From assembly GCA_964387685.1 (NCBI GenBank), contig CAYLXK010000010.1, positions 115,828 to 179,827 on the forward strand: DNA of 64,000 nucleotides, given 5' to 3'. The notes beneath the pieces were generated by a model. It made no database searches, was not told the origin of the DNA, and saw nothing but the letters and a program-made list of their open reading frames with translations. Positions 18,545-29,765 of the stretch are shown here, piece after piece. Made by a program: the position numbers and the translations under genes. Source of the stretch: Bryobacter sp964387685 (GTDB lineage: Bacteria > Acidobacteriota > Terriglobia > Bryobacterales > Bryobacteraceae). Every line of letters starts with the position of its first letter. Positions within the stretch are counted from its first letter, which is position 1.

Positions 18545-19114
18545 ATGAGTGAAGTACACTTTCAACGCCTCACGCCGGAAGAAGCGGCCCTCCAGGGTTA
18601 CGAGCGAACCGAGCCCAATTCGCGCCAAATCGCGATGCTGACGGTCATCATCGTGACGACGATTTTGGTGGTCTGTTTCTTTGTTTACTGGTGGTATACC
18701 CTTGAAAAGGAAAGGGCTTACGTACGGGAAGTCCAAGTCCCGGTGTGGGAAACCCTCAAAGAAGTCCGCACTTCGGAGACCGAACGCCTAACCCAATATA
18801 AGTTCATCGACAAGGCCACCGGGAAAGTCCAGCTGCCCATTGACCGCGCAATGGAAATTTACGCCCAGGAAGCCAGCGCCGGCAAGTTGTTCTATGGCGG
18901 CAAAGCTGCGGCAATTGTGCCCTACGAGGCCGATCCTGGCTTGCAGGCGGTACTCGACAAGGCCCTCGGTAAGCCGGTAACCGCGCCGCCGCCGGCGGAT
19001 GCCGCGCCCGCTAAAGGTCCCGCTGGCGCCCCTGCGGCCGCTGCTCTGCCTGCCAAGACGGAAGCGCCTGCCAAGACGGAAGCGCCTGCAAAGAAGGAAG
19101 AAGTGAAGCACTAA
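18545..19114 (+). CDS. Unknown single-pass membrane protein in the act-cox operon
   Basis: This 189-residue protein is not one of the standard complex III or oxidase subunits that I can name. It has a soluble start, one membrane helix (about 34-52, MLTVIIVTTILVVCFFVYWW), a periplasmic segment with FIDKATGKVQLPIDRAMEIYAQE, and an Ala/Pro/Lys-rich tail containing two exact AKTEAP repeats encoded by an 18-base tandem duplication (19051-19086). The 'D..TG.V.LPIDRAME' phrase occurs in small proteins encoded between actF and sco in other act clusters, so it may be an accessory or assembly subunit. The stop overlaps the sco start (TAATG). Confidence 0.8.
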   Translation: MSEVHFQRLTPEEAALQGYERTEPNSRQIAMLTVIIVTTILVVCFFVYWWYTLEKERAYVREVQVPVWETLKEVRTSETERLTQYKFIDKATGKVQLPIDRAMEIYAQEASAGKLFYGGKAAAIVPYEADPGLQAVLDKALGKPVTAPPPADAAPAKGPAGAPAAAALPAKTEAPAKTEAPAKKEEVKH

Positions 19115-20004
19115 TGATTCTGCGTTCCCAATCCGCATGGCTGCTCGCGTTCGTGGCGACGTGCGGAGTGGTGTGTGCGCAAAACGAAATCATCGGCCAG
19201 CCCAAGAACGCCGAAGAGCGGCGGCGGGCGCTCGAAGACCGGAAGACCGCCGCCATACCCGAAACCGTGGGTACCGGTATAGAGGAAAAACTCGGCCAGA
19301 AAATCGACCTCAACCTCACCTTTATCGGCGAAGACGGCTATCCGCACCCTTTGAAGCAATATTTTTCCAGCGGCCGCCCGGTCATCCTGAATCTCGTCTA
19401 TTACACTTGCCCGATGTTATGCAACCTCACGTTGAACGGGCAGGTGGCGGTGTTACGGGAACTGGCCTGGACCCCAGGCAAGGAATTCGAGATCGTAACG
19501 ATCTCGATCGATCCTACGGAAACCTTTGAAATCGCCAAAAACAAGAAGTCGGCTTATTTAAGCAACTTCGACAAGCCCGTGGGTGCCGGGTGGCATTTCC
19601 TGACCGACCACCAGGGCAACGTAAAGAAGCTGGCCGCCCAAGTGGGCTTCCAATACCGCCTCGATGAGCGGCAAAAGCAGTACGCGCATGCCTCCGCCAT
19701 CATGGTGTTGAGCCCCGAGGGGATGGTTTCCCGCTACCTCTATGGCATCAAGTTCCGGGAACGGGATTTGCGTCTGGCCCTTACCGAGGCGGCCGGGGAG
19801 CGCTTTGGCCTGACCATAGAAAAATTGATTTTGATGTGTTATCACTACGATCCCAATGCCAAGTCGTATGTGATGTTTGCCACGAACTTCATGCGCCTGG
19901 GAGGTTTGTTGGTGATGTTGGTGTTGGGCATCGTGCTCTTCCGTTTCTGGAAGTACGACCTCCAGCGGCAGGCGCAGTTGGCAGCGAACGCAAGGACCCC
20001 ATAG
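19114..20004 (+). CDS. sco: SCO1/SenC-family copper chaperone
   Basis: This 296-residue exported protein is a thioredoxin-fold chaperone that delivers copper to the CuA centre of cytochrome oxidase. A signal peptide covers about residues 1-22. The copper ligands are the two Cys of YYTCPMLCN (near 101-105) and a His, probably in YAHASAIMVL near 193. A C-terminal hydrophobic helix (GGLLVMLVLGIVLFRFW) anchors it, which is less common than an N-terminal anchor. Its place directly before coxB agrees with the role. The ATG overlaps the previous stop by one base. Confidence 0.93.
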   Translation: MILRSQSAWLLAFVATCGVVCAQNEIIGQPKNAEERRRALEDRKTAAIPETVGTGIEEKLGQKIDLNLTFIGEDGYPHPLKQYFSSGRPVILNLVYYTCPMLCNLTLNGQVAVLRELAWTPGKEFEIVTISIDPTETFEIAKNKKSAYLSNFDKPVGAGWHFLTDHQGNVKKLAAQVGFQYRLDERQKQYAHASAIMVLSPEGMVSRYLYGIKFRERDLRLALTEAAGERFGLTIEKLILMCYHYDPNAKSYVMFATNFMRLGGLLVMLVLGIVLFRFWKYDLQRQAQLAANARTP

Positions 20005-20020
20005 GAACTAAGAAGTAGCA

Positions 20021-20962
20021 ATGACCTGGTTACAAAATCTCTTTCTCCCCAATGCATCGAGCGTCAAGGCCGGTGCCGTGGACGACTTGTTCATGTTCAT
20101 CCTCTGGCTGAACATCGCCTTCTTCCTGTTGATCGCCGTAGTCACGATCTTGTTCGTGATTCAATACCGGCGAAAATCGGTCAACCAGAAGACGGCTCAT
20201 ATTGAGCAACACATCGGGCTTGAGCTCACCTGGACGGTGGGGCCGCTCCTGCTTTGCCTGGTGGTCTTTTTCTGGGGCTTTAACGATTACATGCAGGCCA
20301 ACATAGCCCCCGACGACGCGATGGAGGTGCAGGTCACCGCCAAGAAGTGGATTTGGACCTTTGAACAGCCCGACGGCTCGCGCGCCATCGGCAAGCTTTT
20401 TGTGCCCGTTAACAAGCCCGTGCGCCTGATCATGCACTCCGAAGACGTGCTGCACGCCTTCTACGTGCCGGAGTTCCGCATCAAGGCCGATGTACTGCCG
20501 AATCGCTACACCGAAGTGTGGTTCCAGGCCACCGCGCCGGGCACCTACGTCGTACCCTGTACCGAATACTGCGGTAAGGGCCATTCGGAAATGCAGGCCA
20601 AGGTGATTGCCCTCGATCAGCGTGGCTACGAAAAGTATCTGGAAGAGGGCGACCCGGAAGAGAAGGGCAAGCCCCTCGACGAACTCGGCGCTTCGCTTTA
20701 TGTAAATCTAGGCTGTTCCACCTGCCATTCCATCGACGGCTCCAAGGGGCAGGGCCCCAGCTGGAAGGGCATCTACGGCCAGCAGCATAAAATGACGGAC
20801 GGCAAGAGTTTCCTGGTGGATGAGAACTACATCCGCACCTCGATCCTCCAGCCACAGCAGATGTTGGTAGAGGGCTATGGCGGCATCATGCCTTCCTACC
20901 AGGGCCAGATCCGCGAGCGCCAGTTGCTGGCTCTCATCGAATACATGAAGAAGCTGAAGTAG
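20021..20962 (+). CDS. coxB: Cytochrome c oxidase subunit II fused to cytochrome c (caa3 type)
   Basis: This 313-residue subunit has two membrane helices, a cupredoxin domain and a C-terminal cytochrome c domain. The CuA ligands are His145 (LHAFYVP), Cys180 and Cys184 (CTEYCGKGH), His188 and Met191. The haem site CSTCH is at 232-236, and the likely Met ligand is in GGIMPSYQG near 287. The fused haem domain defines a caa3-type oxidase, which can take electrons directly from alternative complex III. It follows sco by 16 bases. Confidence 0.96.
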   Translation: MTWLQNLFLPNASSVKAGAVDDLFMFILWLNIAFFLLIAVVTILFVIQYRRKSVNQKTAHIEQHIGLELTWTVGPLLLCLVVFFWGFNDYMQANIAPDDAMEVQVTAKKWIWTFEQPDGSRAIGKLFVPVNKPVRLIMHSEDVLHAFYVPEFRIKADVLPNRYTEVWFQATAPGTYVVPCTEYCGKGHSEMQAKVIALDQRGYEKYLEEGDPEEKGKPLDELGASLYVNLGCSTCHSIDGSKGQGPSWKGIYGQQHKMTDGKSFLVDENYIRTSILQPQQMLVEGYGGIMPSYQGQIRERQLLALIEYMKKLK

Positions 20963-21008
20963 TAGCGGCAAAGTTTAGGTTTAGAGAATTAAGAGAGGTA
21001 CCCCAGAA

Positions 21009-22661
21009 ATGGCTGACGTAATTACATCCCCCGCGCTGAAGACCGGCGCCCAGCCGCACCATGCGGATTATTTGACGGATCCCCAGCACCAAGGTCTTTG
21101 GAGCTGGATGACGACCGTCGATCATAAACGGCTGGGCGTCATGTATCTGTTCGGCGTACTCCTGGCCTTCCTGATCGGCGGCATCTTCGCCTTGATCGTC
21201 CGGTTGGAATTAATGCGCCCCGGGCAGGACTTCATTACCGCCGAGCAATACAATCTGGCCTTCACGCTGCACGGCGCGATCATGGTCTTCCTCTTCATTA
21301 TTCCGTCGATTCCTGCGGCCTTGGGTAACTTCGTGCTGCCGTTAATGCTCGGCGCGAAAGACGTAGCCTTTCCGCGCTTGAACCTCGCCAGCTTCTACGT
21401 TTGGCTTGCGGGCAGCCTCATGGCCATTGGGGCCATCGCGGTGGGCGGCGTCGATACGGGCTGGACCTTCTATACGCCTTACTCCACCACCACCTCGGGA
21501 CCGGTGACCCTCATGTCCATGGCGGTCTTCACGCTCGGCTTCAGCTCCATCTTTACGGGTATCAACTTCATCGCCACCGTGCACAAGCTGCGCGCCCCCG
21601 GCATGGGTTGGTTCCAGTTGCCGCTCTTTGTGTGGGGCATTTACGCCACCGCCATCATCCAGGTGCTCGCTACTCCCGTGCTCGGCATTACCATGGTGCT
21701 GCTGATGATGGAAAAGGCCTTCCAGATCGGCATCTTCGACGCTCAACTCGGAGGCGATCCCGTCCTCTTCCAACACTTCTTCTGGTTCTATTCGCACCCG
21801 GCCGTTTACATCATGATCCTGCCCGGCATGGCGATCATTTCGGAAATCATCCCGACCTTTTCGCGCCGCACGATCTTCGGCTACAAGCTGATCGCCTTGT
21901 CCTCGGTCGCTATCGCGCTGATCGGCTTCCTGGTCTGGGGACATCACATGTTCACTTCCGGCCAGAGTTCTTTGGCCGCGGGCATTTTTAGCTTCCTGAC
22001 CTTCCTGGTCGCGATTCCTTCGGGCATCAAGGTCTTCAACTGGATGGCGACCATGTATAAAGCGTCTATCGGGCTGCAAACTCCGATGCTCTACGCGCTT
22101 AGCTTCCTGCTGCTCTTCGGTATCGGCGGCTTGACCGGTATCTTCCTGGGCGCCTTGAGCGTTGATATCCACTTGCACGATACCTACTTTGTCGTCGCCC
22201 ACTTCCACTACGTCATGATGGGCGGCACCGTCATCGCTTTCCTCGGCGGCGTCCACTACTGGTGGCCGAAGATGTTCGGCCGCATGTTCAACGACCGCTT
22301 GGGCCAAATCGCCTGCGTCATCGTCTTCATCGGCTTCAACATGACCTTCCTGACCCAGTTCTTCATGGGTAGCCAGGGTATGCCCCGCCGCTACTATACG
22401 TACCTCGATCAATACCAGCCCCTGCACGCCTTCTCCACCTACGGCAGTTGGGTGTTGGGAGCCGGTCTCGTAATCGCCGCGGCTAACCTGCTGGCTGCGC
22501 TACGCTTGCCCAAGAACGCTCCGAAGAATCCCTGGGCGGGCACGACGCTCGAATGGCAGACCCAATCGCCCCCCATTACGCATAACTTTGAAGGCCAGCC
22601 GGCCATCGAAGCCAACCCGTACGACTACCGTAAGTTCAAGATCCCGGCCGACGCCGTCTAA
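21009..22661 (+). CDS. coxA: Cytochrome c oxidase subunit I, A2-type haem-copper oxidase
   Basis: This 550-residue protein has the 12-helix core of haem-copper oxidases. His88 in FTLHGAIM is a low-spin haem ligand; WFYSHPAVY (259-267) carries the CuB His and the cross-linked Tyr; GHHMFTSG gives two further CuB His; and HDTYFVVAHFHYVMMGG supplies the two haem His. In place of the D-channel Glu (HPEVY) it has the Tyr-Ser motif YSHPxVY, which marks the A2 subfamily known from thermophilic caa3 enzymes. It reduces oxygen and pumps protons. GAGAGG lies upstream of the ATG. Confidence 0.97.
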   Translation: MADVITSPALKTGAQPHHADYLTDPQHQGLWSWMTTVDHKRLGVMYLFGVLLAFLIGGIFALIVRLELMRPGQDFITAEQYNLAFTLHGAIMVFLFIIPSIPAALGNFVLPLMLGAKDVAFPRLNLASFYVWLAGSLMAIGAIAVGGVDTGWTFYTPYSTTTSGPVTLMSMAVFTLGFSSIFTGINFIATVHKLRAPGMGWFQLPLFVWGIYATAIIQVLATPVLGITMVLLMMEKAFQIGIFDAQLGGDPVLFQHFFWFYSHPAVYIMILPGMAIISEIIPTFSRRTIFGYKLIALSSVAIALIGFLVWGHHMFTSGQSSLAAGIFSFLTFLVAIPSGIKVFNWMATMYKASIGLQTPMLYALSFLLLFGIGGLTGIFLGALSVDIHLHDTYFVVAHFHYVMMGGTVIAFLGGVHYWWPKMFGRMFNDRLGQIACVIVFIGFNMTFLTQFFMGSQGMPRRYYTYLDQYQPLHAFSTYGSWVLGAGLVIAAANLLAALRLPKNAPKNPWAGTTLEWQTQSPPITHNFEGQPAIEANPYDYRKFKIPADAV

Positions 22662-22687
22662 GGGAAAACTACTTTTAGGAACTCCGC

Positions 22688-23407
22688 ATGAGCCAATCTC
22701 ACGAAGCAGCACTCGACGCGCACGGTAATCCGCCCGATGGATTGCATGGCGAGCATCACGCTCACCATCCCTTTCACCAGCACCACTTCGCCACCATGGA
22801 GCAGCAGTTCGACGCCTCCAAAATCGGCATGTGGCTCTTTCTAGCGACCGAAATCCTGCTCTTCGGCGGGCTCTTCGTCGGCTATGGAATTATGCAGGCC
22901 AAACACGGGGAGGCCTTTTTCGCCGGCCACCACCACCTCGACTGGCAGATGGGAGCGCTCAACACCTGTTTTCTGCTCATCTCCAGTTTCACGATGGTGC
23001 TGGCCGTATGGGGCGCCTCGACGAATAAGGCCGGCGAAAAGCAGGGCTTTATCGTTACCAACCTGCTTCTGACGCTGGGCTTTGCCGCCGGCTTCATGGT
23101 CGTCAAATATTTCGAGTATTCCCACAAATTTCATGACGGCCTGCTGCCGGGCAAGTTCTTCACTTACTCCGGCGCCGACGCCGTGCCGAACATGTTCATG
23201 TTCTTCAGCTTTTACTTCATGATGACGGGCCTGCACGGCTTTCACGTGCTCGGGGGCATGGGCGCCATCACTTTCCTGATCGTCCGGGCCATGAAAGGCG
23301 ACTATACCAGCGAGTATTACACGCCCGTCGATCTCATCGGCTTGTACTGGCACTTAGTGGACTTGATCTGGATCTATCTGTTCCCGCTGTTGTACTTATT
23401 GAGCTAA
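22688..23407 (+). CDS. coxC: Cytochrome c oxidase subunit III
   Basis: This 239-residue membrane protein has about five helices and a His-rich N-terminal tail (residues 18-40). Family features include KIGMWLFLATEILLFGGLF in the first helix, TGLHGFHVLGG, and the ending GLYWHLVDLIWIYLFPLLYL. Subunit III stabilises subunit I and may guide oxygen and protons. AGGA precedes the ATG; it follows coxA by 26 bases. The very His-rich tail is unusual and also occurs in coxD. Confidence 0.95.
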   Translation: MSQSHEAALDAHGNPPDGLHGEHHAHHPFHQHHFATMEQQFDASKIGMWLFLATEILLFGGLFVGYGIMQAKHGEAFFAGHHHLDWQMGALNTCFLLISSFTMVLAVWGASTNKAGEKQGFIVTNLLLTLGFAAGFMVVKYFEYSHKFHDGLLPGKFFTYSGADAVPNMFMFFSFYFMMTGLHGFHVLGGMGAITFLIVRAMKGDYTSEYYTPVDLIGLYWHLVDLIWIYLFPLLYLLS

Positions 23408-23417
23408 GAGGATAAGT

Positions 23418-23461
23418 ACAGAGAAATCAAAGCATAGAGAAATCAAAGCACAGAGAAATCA
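23418..23461. repeat. 16-base tandem repeat before coxD
   Basis: ACAGAGAAATCAAAGC (23418-23433), ATAGAGAAATCAAAGC (23434-23449) and a partial third copy (23450-23461) fill most of the 54-base spacer between coxC and coxD and run up to the coxD ATG. The purine-rich AGAGAAA in each unit may act as a weak ribosome binding site, so copy number could affect coxD translation. Confidence 0.92.
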
Positions 23462-23953
23462 ATGACCCACTCCGACGTCTCTCACTCCCACTCGGCCCAC
23501 AGCCACGGGCACAGCCATGAACATAGCTGGAAGGGCTATCTATACATCCTCCTTATTCTGCTGGTGCTTACCGTCATCACCGTGGGCGCTTCGCGAATCA
23601 ACTTCGGTTCCCCGGCCGCGAACGTGGTGATCGCTTTGTCGATCGCTACCGTCAAGGCTTCCCTGGTTGCGCTCTTCTTCATGCACCTGAAAGACGACAA
23701 GCCAATTAACGGGCTGATCTTCGTCTCCACCCTATTGTTCCTGGGCGTTTTCCTGGGCTTCTGTTTGGTCGATGCGGACTCGCGTGAGGATACGCGCCCG
23801 GCTACTTACAAGGGCCCCGTTAGCGAGCCCGCGCAACCGCTTCTCGATAGCGAAAAGCCGGTCTTTGCGCCCCAAGTCAACCCGCCCAAGAACGCCGGAG
23901 GACACGGGGCTGAGCATGGAACTTCCGGTTCTGGCGCTCCTCCCGCTCACTAG
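23462..23953 (+). CDS. coxD: Cytochrome c oxidase subunit IV (CoxD/CyoD-like)
   Basis: This 163-residue protein is the small fourth subunit of a prokaryotic caa3 oxidase. A His/Ser-rich tail (about 1-22) is followed by three membrane helices; the pattern YLYILLILLVLTVITVGAS, then NVVIALSIATVKASLVALFFMHL with the family's 'KA.LV..FFMHL', then a third helix FVSTLLFLGVFLGF. The C-terminus is a long Pro/Gly-rich tail. It closes the respiratory operon; no strong terminator follows, and the next gene starts 39 bases later. Confidence 0.92.
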   Translation: MTHSDVSHSHSAHSHGHSHEHSWKGYLYILLILLVLTVITVGASRINFGSPAANVVIALSIATVKASLVALFFMHLKDDKPINGLIFVSTLLFLGVFLGFCLVDADSREDTRPATYKGPVSEPAQPLLDSEKPVFAPQVNPPKNAGGHGAEHGTSGSGAPPAH

Positions 23954-23992
23954 GCCCGTCCGGGCTTCCTAAGTTTCGATACAATTGCCCTC

Positions 23993-26566
<2,574 letters not shown>

Positions 26567-26570
26567 CTTC

Positions 26571-27950
26571 ATGCGAAACCTTACGCGACGGAATCTCTTG
26601 TTTCGCGGCGGCGCCTCGCTGGGCAGCGTGGCGCTCACCAACCTGCTGGCGGGCGACGAGCTTGCGCCGAAGGCCCCTCATCATGCGCCCAAGGCCAAGG
26701 CGTGCATCTTTTTGACGATGGAGGGCGGCCCGAGCCACATCGATACCTTCGACCCCAAGCCCAAACTCGATGCGCGGCACGGCGAGGAGTTTGAGCGAAC
26801 TTCCAAGTTCGCCTCGGCGATGGAAAGTGGTCGCCGTTACTACGTCAAAACGCCCTTCGCCTTCCGCCCGGCTGGCCAAAGCGGCGTGCCGATGTGCGAG
26901 CACTTTGAACACTTGGCCAAGGTGGCCGATGAGATCTGCTTCTTTCGCGGGGGCACGGCGGAAAGCCCCAACCATCCCACCGCGCTCTATCACCTCAATA
27001 CCGGCAATAAGTTCATTGGCGACCCCAGCCTGGGCGCCTGGGTCAGCTATGGCCTGGGTACACTCAACCGGAATCTGCCCTCCTTCGTGGTGTTGCCGGA
27101 TCTGGTCTATCCCCAAGGCGGCACCGCGAATTGGGGCAATGGCTTCTTGCCCGCGTACTTCCAGGGCACGCCCTTGCGTCCGCAGGGCGCGCCGGTGCTG
27201 GATATGAATCCGCCGCCGGGCGTTACAGCCCAGGCGCAGCGGGAGAATCTCGATCTATTGACGGTGCTGAACCGCGGCCATGCGGCGGAACATCCAGACC
27301 ATGCCGAGTTGCTCGCTCGCATCGAATCCTATGAGCTTGCCTTCCGCATGCAGGCGGAGATGCCCGGAGTCTTGGATCTGGCGGGGGAAGACGAAAAGAC
27401 CAAGGCCCTTTACGGATTGGGGCAGAAGGATACGGACGCCATGGGCCGGCGCTGCTTGCTGGCCCGTCGCTTGGTAGAGCGCGGCGTGCGTTTTGTGCAG
27501 GTCTATGCCTCCGGTTGGGATTCGCACGACTACCTGGCCAGCGCGCATGCCGCGCGTATCCGGGGCGTGGACCGTCCGGTGGCGGCGCTGCTCGCAGACC
27601 TGAAGCGTACCGGCTTGCTGGATACGACGCTGGTGGTGTGGGCGGGGGAATTTGGGCGCAGTCCCGATAACGGCTACCGGCGCGGCTCCACCACGTGGGG
27701 TAGGGACCATAACCCCCACGCGATGACTATCTGGATGGCCGGCGGGGGCGTCAAGCGCGGCGCCATTGTGGGGGCCACCGACGAATTGGGAGCCAAGGCC
27801 GTGGAAGAGGTGCATCCCTTGCGCGACGTGCATGTGACGCTGCTGCACTTGCTTGGTCTGGACGATGCGCGCCTTACCTACTTCCACGCGGGGCGCTTCC
27901 GGCAGTTGAGCCAGTTTGGCGGTGAAGTAATCCGCCCCTTACTGGCTTAG
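26571..27950 (+). CDS. DUF1501 protein (sulfatase-like fold)
   Basis: This 459-residue protein starts with TRRNLLFRGGASLGSVAL, a Tat-type export signal. The DUF1501 domain follows: IFLTMEGGPSHIDTFDPKP near residue 45 holds the conserved metal-site region, WDSHDYL and GEFGRSPDN lie near 315-365, and GRDHNPHAM follows. The fold resembles alkaline phosphatases and sulfatases, but activity in this family is not established. It almost always sits after a PSD1 gene, as here, so the two are likely to work together outside the cytoplasm. Its stop overlaps the convergent gene by four bases. Confidence 0.93.
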   Translation: MRNLTRRNLLFRGGASLGSVALTNLLAGDELAPKAPHHAPKAKACIFLTMEGGPSHIDTFDPKPKLDARHGEEFERTSKFASAMESGRRYYVKTPFAFRPAGQSGVPMCEHFEHLAKVADEICFFRGGTAESPNHPTALYHLNTGNKFIGDPSLGAWVSYGLGTLNRNLPSFVVLPDLVYPQGGTANWGNGFLPAYFQGTPLRPQGAPVLDMNPPPGVTAQAQRENLDLLTVLNRGHAAEHPDHAELLARIESYELAFRMQAEMPGVLDLAGEDEKTKALYGLGQKDTDAMGRRCLLARRLVERGVRFVQVYASGWDSHDYLASAHAARIRGVDRPVAALLADLKRTGLLDTTLVVWAGEFGRSPDNGYRRGSTTWGRDHNPHAMTIWMAGGGVKRGAIVGATDELGAKAVEEVHPLRDVHVTLLHLLGLDDARLTYFHAGRFRQLSQFGGEVIRPLLA

Positions 27951-29746
27951 GGTTTCATCTCGAGCGTCAACAGCCGCCCAGCCGTCGGGGATGGCTTGGC
28001 GGCGCGCGCCGTCTTAACGACTACAGGCGCGGGTTTCGGAACCGCCGGGGCCGAGTACGGGGCAAGGCTAGGCTCCTCATCTGGGCTGGGCCTCCGGATC
28101 AGCTGTCCTTCCGGTTCCGCTTTGAGCTTGAAGTTCGGATCGCCGCTCTTGGCCGTTTCGGGCGGCAGCACCGCCAGAGGTTGCGCCGAAAGGTATCCCG
28201 CGCGCAGCCGGCGCGGCGACTTCTGTTGGCCGCAGCTAAACTGCAAGGTCTCAGCGCCCGCGCCGCTCACCACGATCTTTGAGGGGTCGGGAACGTCGAA
28301 GAGCATGGTCTCGCTTTCGCCCTGCACCGCGAAACGCGCCTTACCCTGGCCAAGGCACTCAATGCGCGTGAGAGTACCGACGAAATAGGCATTGGCCTGC
28401 TCGCCGTCGAACCACTCCATCACCTTCTCGTTTGGGTCTAGCGGCGTCAGGGTCGCGCGGGCCTTGGCTTCCGCCAGGCGCACACGGGCAAGGGATTCCT
28501 GCCTCACTCGTTCAATATCGGCGATACGCGCCGCCTCGGCCGCGCGGCGGGCCTGCGCTTCCGCTTCGAGGCGCTGGTCGACGGTGCGCAGCCGGGACTG
28601 GCGCAGGGTTTCCTTGAAAGAAGGATCGAAGGCGGCGCGTTCCGCGGCGGCCCAGGCCTTGGCCGAGTCTCCATATTGGGCGGCGCGCTCGGCAATGGTG
28701 GCTAGCTGAGACAGATACTTCGCGTCGCGTTGCGCGGCGGGGCTAGCGTCCTTCAGGGCTTTGAGTGCCTTCATGGGATCGTTCTCCTGCAAAGAGAAGG
28801 CGAAGGCCGCGTCGGGGTAGAGGGGTTTCAGTTGCAGCGCGGTGAAGAGACGGCGTTGGTGTTCCAGGCGTTCCGGCTGCCGGATCGCCGCAAGATAGTA
28901 CATGCGCGCGTTCTTCGATCCGGCGTCGATGGCCTCTAGCGCGGAGGCGGCATCGGTCGAATTGACCGCCACGCATTCCAGTGCGGCCAGCTCTTTGGAC
29001 GGGGCGCAGGCTTTTGCGTCTCCGCTGGCAATGGCCAGCTCCAATCGAGCCTCGGCAGCTTCCACTTCCCGCGCCCGGTAGTCCCGTTCGGGCAGAATGG
29101 GCTTGGCGGCGAAGGTGACGGGCGCAAAGGCGGCGCGGGCGGCAGCGGCCTCCTCCCGCAGCTTGGCTTCGTTCTGTTCAAAGCCGTTACGCAGGGCGGA
29201 GGCCTGGTCGGCACCCCGCATCAGGTTGCCCAGAAAGACGCGCAGCCGGCCCCGATAGCTTTCATTCGTAACGAGATAGTTCACCAGAACCCAATCGGCG
29301 TTTTGCTCCGCGGCGGGCGGCAGCGCGCCCAGGGTGACTCTGGAGCCGGACGATTCCAGACCAGCCAGCACGCTGAGGAGGGCATCCTCTAGGCTCGGTT
29401 CGAGCGGACCGGAATTCGGGTGCAGCAGCGCCACCGCCACTTGCTTCCGTTGGGTGCGATTGAGGGCGGCTGTGGGGAGAACCAGGCTCTGGAAGGAAGT
29501 GGTGAGCGTGAGGCTGCCGGGGCGCTGGTTCTTGGCGATGACAATGCGAATGGGCCAGAGGGGCTTAGGGTCCTGCACGCCCGTGAGCGCTTCCACCTGG
29601 TGGCGAAGCTGTTCGAGGTCGCCCAACAGGTCTTTGGCGGCGCGCACGTCCTGATCGGTATAGATCTCGAAGGGACCCGCGTTGACCTTCTGCCACTCCG
29701 CCGCTAGGGGCGCGGCGAGGAGGACGAGAATCGCGATACTCCGCAT
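27947..29746 (-). CDS. Unknown exported 599-residue protein
   Basis: I do not recognise a named family. From the ATG at 29746 the protein starts with MRSIAILVLLAAPLAAEW, a clear signal peptide; an in-frame ATG 33 bases upstream would spoil it. The first part (WQKVNAGPFEIYTDQD, then a segment predicting helices) resembles the secreted proteins of acidobacteria whose N-terminus describes a small peptidase-like or repeat-like domain. Residues about 260-380 look like TPR-type helical repeats (AKYLSQLATIAERAAQYGDSAKAWAAAERAA). A charged Ala/Arg/Glu helix, likely coiled coil, follows, then a small beta-rich domain (YFVGTLTRIECLGQGKARF) and a Pro-rich tail. It is divergent from the next gene. Confidence 0.75.
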   Translation of the reverse strand: MRSIAILVLLAAPLAAEWQKVNAGPFEIYTDQDVRAAKDLLGDLEQLRHQVEALTGVQDPKPLWPIRIVIAKNQRPGSLTLTTSFQSLVLPTAALNRTQRKQVAVALLHPNSGPLEPSLEDALLSVLAGLESSGSRVTLGALPPAAEQNADWVLVNYLVTNESYRGRLRVFLGNLMRGADQASALRNGFEQNEAKLREEAAAARAAFAPVTFAAKPILPERDYRAREVEAAEARLELAIASGDAKACAPSKELAALECVAVNSTDAASALEAIDAGSKNARMYYLAAIRQPERLEHQRRLFTALQLKPLYPDAAFAFSLQENDPMKALKALKDASPAAQRDAKYLSQLATIAERAAQYGDSAKAWAAAERAAFDPSFKETLRQSRLRTVDQRLEAEAQARRAAEAARIADIERVRQESLARVRLAEAKARATLTPLDPNEKVMEWFDGEQANAYFVGTLTRIECLGQGKARFAVQGESETMLFDVPDPSKIVVSGAGAETLQFSCGQQKSPRRLRAGYLSAQPLAVLPPETAKSGDPNFKLKAEPEGQLIRRPSPDEEPSLAPYSAPAVPKPAPVVVKTARAAKPSPTAGRLLTLEMKP

Positions 29747-29765
29747 ATTCGTTATTGTAGAAGGC

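Noticed and set aside
17660..18736. A 358-codon minus-strand frame opposite actF
   Set aside because: Mirror of a real membrane protein gene; the product is charged and repetitive with no family resemblance.
21342..22427. A 361-codon minus-strand frame opposite coxA
   Set aside because: The antisense of a hydrophobic gene gives Asp/Glu/His-rich sequence, as seen here.
23950..23975. Terminator after coxD
   Set aside because: The GCCCG/CGGGC pairing leaves a two-base loop and no T-tract follows.
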